Below, piece by piece: positions 60,965 through 64,000 of a stretch of DNA of 64,000 bases. The first letter of the stretch is position 1. Each line of letters starts with the position of its first letter. This DNA comes from Mobilisporobacter senegalensis (GTDB taxonomy: Bacteria; Bacillota; Clostridia; Lachnospirales; Lachnospiraceae). Below the pieces are notes generated by a model. That model saw only the letters and a list, made by a program, of their open reading frames with translations, was not told the DNA's origin and ran no database searches. The position numbers were made by a program, and so were the translations under genes. The stretch spans positions 169,180 through 233,179 of the forward strand of contig NZ_RJVG01000007.1 in NCBI RefSeq assembly GCF_003752155.1. The letters are read 5' to 3'.

Positions 60965-61675
60965 TCATATGCTAGTTTTGATATCATTTTTTAATATTTT
61001 TTCGTCAATTGTACCAAAATGTTTGTTAATTGCTTCATAAGCAAGTTTTTTATCCTTATTGACTAAACTTTTTACCATATCTATATGAGCTTCCATAAGT
61101 CTGCTTTTACTATCAGCCGTACTTAAGATTTCTCTTCTTAAATCAACAATAAACTGATCAATAATCTCTGATAGTGCCTGTAAAATATTAATAATTAAAG
61201 TATTTTTTGATGCAAGGGCTATATTATAGTGAAGTCTTTTATCTAATATGACATTGTTTTCTTCTGACTCATGCTCTAACTGTAAGATTATTTTCTCCAG
61301 TTGGATAATTTCCGGCTCAGTTATATTATCAATTGCAATGATTAAAGCCTGTAACTCTAAACCACGGCGTAATTGGCTGATTTGCCTGTAATCGATCTGA
61401 TCTAATAAAAACATCATTGACATAGTTTCTACCATGTTATTTTCAAAATTACCTGACAGATAATTACCTGCTCCCTGCTGACTTGAGATAACCCCCATAA
61501 TATCCAGTGTTCGAATTGCCTCACGTACAGAATTGCGGCTTACCCCAAGGATTTCAGATAATTCTCTTTCCGCAGGTAATTTGGATCCAATCCTTAGCTC
61601 ACCAATTCGTATTTGTTTTTTTATGTAATCGATTACTTTTATATAAGACTTTTGTCCAATACTGTTCTCTCCCAT
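60965..61675 (-). CDS. GntR/FadR-family regulator (LldR-like)
   Basis: A 236-residue regulator with the GntR winged helix (IRIGELRIGSKLPAERELSEILGVSRNSVREAIRTLDIMG) and a C-terminal helical FCD domain. It is immediately upstream of the lactate operon in the same direction, and two LldR-type operators lie in the leader of lctP, so it very likely represses that operon until lactate binds. ATG 61675 follows AAGGAGGAAACAC. Confidence 0.92.
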   Translation of the reverse strand: MGENSIGQKSYIKVIDYIKKQIRIGELRIGSKLPAERELSEILGVSRNSVREAIRTLDIMGVISSQQGAGNYLSGNFENNMVETMSMMFLLDQIDYRQISQLRRGLELQALIIAIDNITEPEIIQLEKIILQLEHESEENNVILDKRLHYNIALASKNTLIINILQALSEIIDQFIVDLRREILSTADSKSRLMEAHIDMVKSLVNKDKKLAYEAINKHFGTIDEKILKNDIKTSI

Positions 61676-61836
61676 GTGTTTCCTCCTTATTATCCTTAAT
61701 TTTATTTATCATTACACTGAAAAAATTTCTTTAACCCTGATACCGCTCCTAATAATTAGTGAATTATATTCATTTTAACTAATTATATCCCATACATCAA
61801 GACTAATCTAGTCCACCGTTAATTCCAATTATAACA

Positions 61837-61870
61837 ACAAAAGAACGCCTTTTCACAAGCGTTCTTTTGT
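61837..61870 (-). terminator. intrinsic terminator
   Basis: ACAAAAGAACGC / GCGTTCTTTTGT stem, after the FMN-binding protein gene on the minus strand. Confidence 0.85.
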
Positions 61871-61915
61871 TTATCTATTCATTTAAAATTAAGATGATAC
61901 TACAATCCACGATAT

Positions 61916-62332
61916 CTATTTCTCTTTTGTCTTTTTAAGAGCATTTTCAATAGATTTAAGATAAGCTTTTGAAGTAATTGTAGCACCACTGATAGTATCG
62001 ACCTGGAGGGATTGTTTTTCAATTACCCTTTGAAATAATTTATTTTTAATCTCAGTTGTATTGCTCACTTTATCTTCTATTATTTCTATGTCCGTGATCT
62101 TATTTGATTTTATGGTTACTTTCGCTTTATTGGCTCTCCATTTATATTTCCCGCCTTCATATTCCCCAATATAGGTGCCATCATCAAGCCTTTTAAAGTC
62201 AACATTATCAATAGGCAGATTTTTACCTTCCCGTCTTTCTCCTTCAGTAAATAATAATGCTCCTCCCATACCAACAACCAAGAAAATCACAATTCCTAAA
62301 ATAACCATTTTAATCTTTCCTTTCTTTTTCAT
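61916..62332 (-). CDS. FMN-binding domain lipoprotein-like membrane protein
   Basis: A 138-residue protein with one N-terminal membrane helix (about 9-27) and an FMN_bind domain outside: DGTYIGEYEGGKYKWRANKA and the flavinylation motif SGATITS (115-121), where T120 should carry FMN covalently. No cysteine lipobox is present, so it is membrane-anchored by its helix. The gene lies 18 bases downstream of an ApbE flavin transferase, which attaches the FMN. The pair may supply extracytoplasmic electron transfer. Confidence 0.9.
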   Translation of the reverse strand: MKKKGKIKMVILGIVIFLVVGMGGALLFTEGERREGKNLPIDNVDFKRLDDGTYIGEYEGGKYKWRANKAKVTIKSNKITDIEIIEDKVSNTTEIKNKLFQRVIEKQSLQVDTISGATITSKAYLKSIENALKKTKEK

Positions 62333-62350
62333 TTTATCTTCCCTTCATAA

Positions 62351-63322
62351 TTAATTTAAGACCTTTACCTTTATATCTCTGACTGCATGAAAACAATCTG
62401 TTAAACCTGCTGTTATATGGACCACCAAGTCTGTATCTATAAAAATTGCTTCCGTATTGGGAACATTCTTTAAGAGTTCAATCCCCTGTTCCTTTCCTGC
62501 CACGAACAATACTGTAGATAACCCATCAGCTGCAGTTGAACTATCCGAAACTATAGTTACACTTACTAACCCTGATTCTGCCGGATAACCAGTGGACGGA
62601 TCCAGGATATGATGTTGTCTTTTGCCCTGGGAATCTTTAAAATAGCGCTGATAATCTCCTGAGGTAACTACTGCTTTATCTGCTGCTTCAACAGTTCCAA
62701 TCAAATGATTCTCCTCTCTGGGATGGCTGATTCCTACCTGCCACTTGGAACCATCCGGCTTCCTTCCTAAGGTAAGCACATTTCCTCCAATATTGACAAA
62801 AGCCGATGAGATATCATATTTCTTATAAAGTTTTAACAGCTTATCACCTGCATACCCTTTTCCTATCCCTCCTAAATCAATCGCCTGCCCGGTTTTATGG
62901 AGTATTGCTGCTTTTCCATGGAAATTCAATTCCAAACCCTTATGATCTACCAGGGGCAGAAGCTGCTTTATCCTTAAATCATCAGGAATCTCTAATGTAT
63001 CTTTACCCGCTCTCCATAAGTCAACCAAAGGTGCGATGGTGATATCTAATAGACCTTTACTGTAATTTGATAATTTACCGGCTTGAGATAATACCTCTAA
63101 AGTGTCATCACTGATCTGTTCCCAGTTCAACCCTGCTGATCTGTTTATTCTGCTTATATCACTTTCAGGTATAAAGCGGCTTAACAGTTTCTCCAACCTT
63201 AAGGCTTCCTTGGCGGCTGCTTTCAGGGCTCTTTTGGCATATCTGCCATACGCCTTACTGGTAATAACCGTATCCATACCATAATAGCAGGATTGAGCCT
63301 CTACATTCTTTAACAATGGCAA
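62351..63322 (-). CDS. apbE: FAD:protein FMN transferase ApbE
   Basis: A 323-residue ApbE: AIDLGGIGKGYAGDKLL (Mg/FAD binding), FVNIGGNVLTLG, HHILDPSTGYPAESGL and STAADGLSTVLFV are the family motifs. It transfers FMN from FAD to a Thr/Ser of exported substrate proteins. No signal peptide or lipobox is seen, so it may act in the cytoplasm or be released otherwise. Its obvious substrate is the FMN-binding protein encoded next. Confidence 0.93.
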   Translation of the reverse strand: MPLLKNVEAQSCYYGMDTVITSKAYGRYAKRALKAAAKEALRLEKLLSRFIPESDISRINRSAGLNWEQISDDTLEVLSQAGKLSNYSKGLLDITIAPLVDLWRAGKDTLEIPDDLRIKQLLPLVDHKGLELNFHGKAAILHKTGQAIDLGGIGKGYAGDKLLKLYKKYDISSAFVNIGGNVLTLGRKPDGSKWQVGISHPREENHLIGTVEAADKAVVTSGDYQRYFKDSQGKRQHHILDPSTGYPAESGLVSVTIVSDSSTAADGLSTVLFVAGKEQGIELLKNVPNTEAIFIDTDLVVHITAGLTDCFHAVRDIKVKVLN

Positions 63323-63327
63323 CCTCC

Positions 63328-63936
63328 TTATATCGCTAAACCTTTCATTACAAACTCCGTCAGATAATCCAGGATTTCCGGAAAATATTCAATCCCTATT
63401 TCCTCTTTATGGGTATCCATATTAATGATCGAAAAGAAGATGGTCATAATAAAATCAGGAGCAATGTCTTTCCTCATCTTCCCCTCAAGCTGCCATTTCT
63501 CAATGATATCAATAAAATTATCATATAAAAAATGAACTGAATTTATCCCATTCTCTTCCCTATATAATTGCTCTATCTTATTGAATACATCTTTGTTGTA
63601 CCATTGTTTCAGAATAGGATTTGAATTCATGCCATTAAGATTAAACTTTAGTATTTCTTTAATTAACTTCCCAGGTTCATCCTCAAGGTCAATGGACACC
63701 ATCATATTTTTTTTCAGTTCTACATTCTCATCCAAAAATATTTCCATAAAAAGTTTTTCTTTTGAATCATAATAATTATAAAATGTTCCTACTCCAACTC
63801 CAGCTTTCTTCGTAATATCAGAAATGTTTGTATCCTTAAATCCATTAGAACTAAATAATTCCTTTCCACAATTATATATTGCTGTTTTCTTATCTATCAT
63901 AAAAACCTTGTATGATGTATTTATACTGAAATACAT
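63328..63936 (-). CDS. TetR family regulator
   Basis: A 202-residue TetR: IYNCGKELFSSNGFKDTNISDITKKAGVGVGTFYNYYDSKEKLF is the HTH, followed by a helical domain. ATG 63936 is preceded by AAAGGAGCGTATT; a shorter start at 63900 (MIDKKT) is more typical in length but has a weaker signal. It is 5 bases upstream of apbE, so it is likely to regulate the apbE/FMN-binding operon. Confidence 0.87.
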   Translation of the reverse strand: MYFSINTSYKVFMIDKKTAIYNCGKELFSSNGFKDTNISDITKKAGVGVGTFYNYYDSKEKLFMEIFLDENVELKKNMMVSIDLEDEPGKLIKEILKFNLNGMNSNPILKQWYNKDVFNKIEQLYREENGINSVHFLYDNFIDIIEKWQLEGKMRKDIAPDFIMTIFFSIINMDTHKEEIGIEYFPEILDYLTEFVMKGLAI

Positions 63937-64000
63937 CAATACGCTCCTTTCTCAATTTTGTTATAATTAATAGTAACACTGTGGACTTTTTATAAAACCC

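Noticed and set aside
1..64000. tRNA, rRNA, CRISPR arrays, integrases or phage genes
   Set aside because: Looked for throughout; none recognised.

Overview
The window is strongly AT-rich DNA from an anaerobic, spore-forming Firmicute, most likely a Clostridia / Lachnospiraceae-type organism. Evidence: low GC, strong AGGAGG ribosome binding sites, sporulation and germination genes (spore photoproduct lyase at 29092-30114, a Csp-like subtilase at 38726-40423), an electron-bifurcating type lactate dehydrogenase/Etf operon, a CooS-type metalloenzyme, and many one-regulator/one-effector cassettes. This is a chromosomal accessory landscape. I see no rRNA, tRNA, CRISPR array, phage or intact transposase.

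Layout. 1-7.5 kb: the 3' end of a 5'-nucleotidase, a CooS that lacks a canonical C-cluster cysteine, an amino acid permease, an ECF sigma/anti-sigma pair and a lipoprotein. 7.6-16 kb: an ArsR/MFS operon, a hairpin (MITE-like) element, a flavin amine oxidase next to an amidase, a CBS protein, a TipA-like MerR regulator with a textbook 19-bp-spacer promoter, and a PadR/membrane/DedA cluster. 16-25 kb: two half-size chromate transporters, a broken Tet-like ribosomal GTPase, a DEDDh exonuclease, an alcohol dehydrogenase-MerR operon with a MerR-type promoter and structured leader, and a Na/Pi cotransporter. 25-38 kb: an SDR/TetR regulon with two matching operators, an XRE/membrane pair, a PaaK-like remnant, spore photoproduct lyase, a single-chain AAA+-VWA protein and a small conserved protein that share operator-like repeats, HelD, an FMN reductase/HxlR pair and an esterase. 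38-45 kb: the Csp-like protease, a 1208-residue secreted multidomain GH87-like alpha-1,3-glucanase, and SstT. 45-52 kb: a TetR/ABC exporter operon whose permease carries an in-frame TAG and a 32-bp tandem duplication, a DUF1905 protein, and a PAS-GGDEF-HD-GYP protein. 52-55.5 kb: a vanR-vanS-like two-component system driving a VanZ/D,D-carboxypeptidase fusion, with no ligase genes. 55.7-61.7 kb: lactate utilisation (FadR-type regulator, LctP, EtfB, EtfA, FAD-dependent dehydrogenase) with two LldR-like operators 84 bp apart. 61.9-64 kb: ApbE with an FMN-binding protein substrate, and a TetR regulator.

Most promising points: the deviant CooS (probably a hybrid-cluster enzyme rather than a CO dehydrogenase); the ligase-free vanRS-vanZ/vanY module with matching 14-mers in front of both transcription units; the AAA+-VWA/small-protein pair tied together by phased operator repeats; the duplicated leader operators of the lactate operon; and a spore photoproduct lyase in which the usual hydrogen-donor cysteine appears to be alanine.
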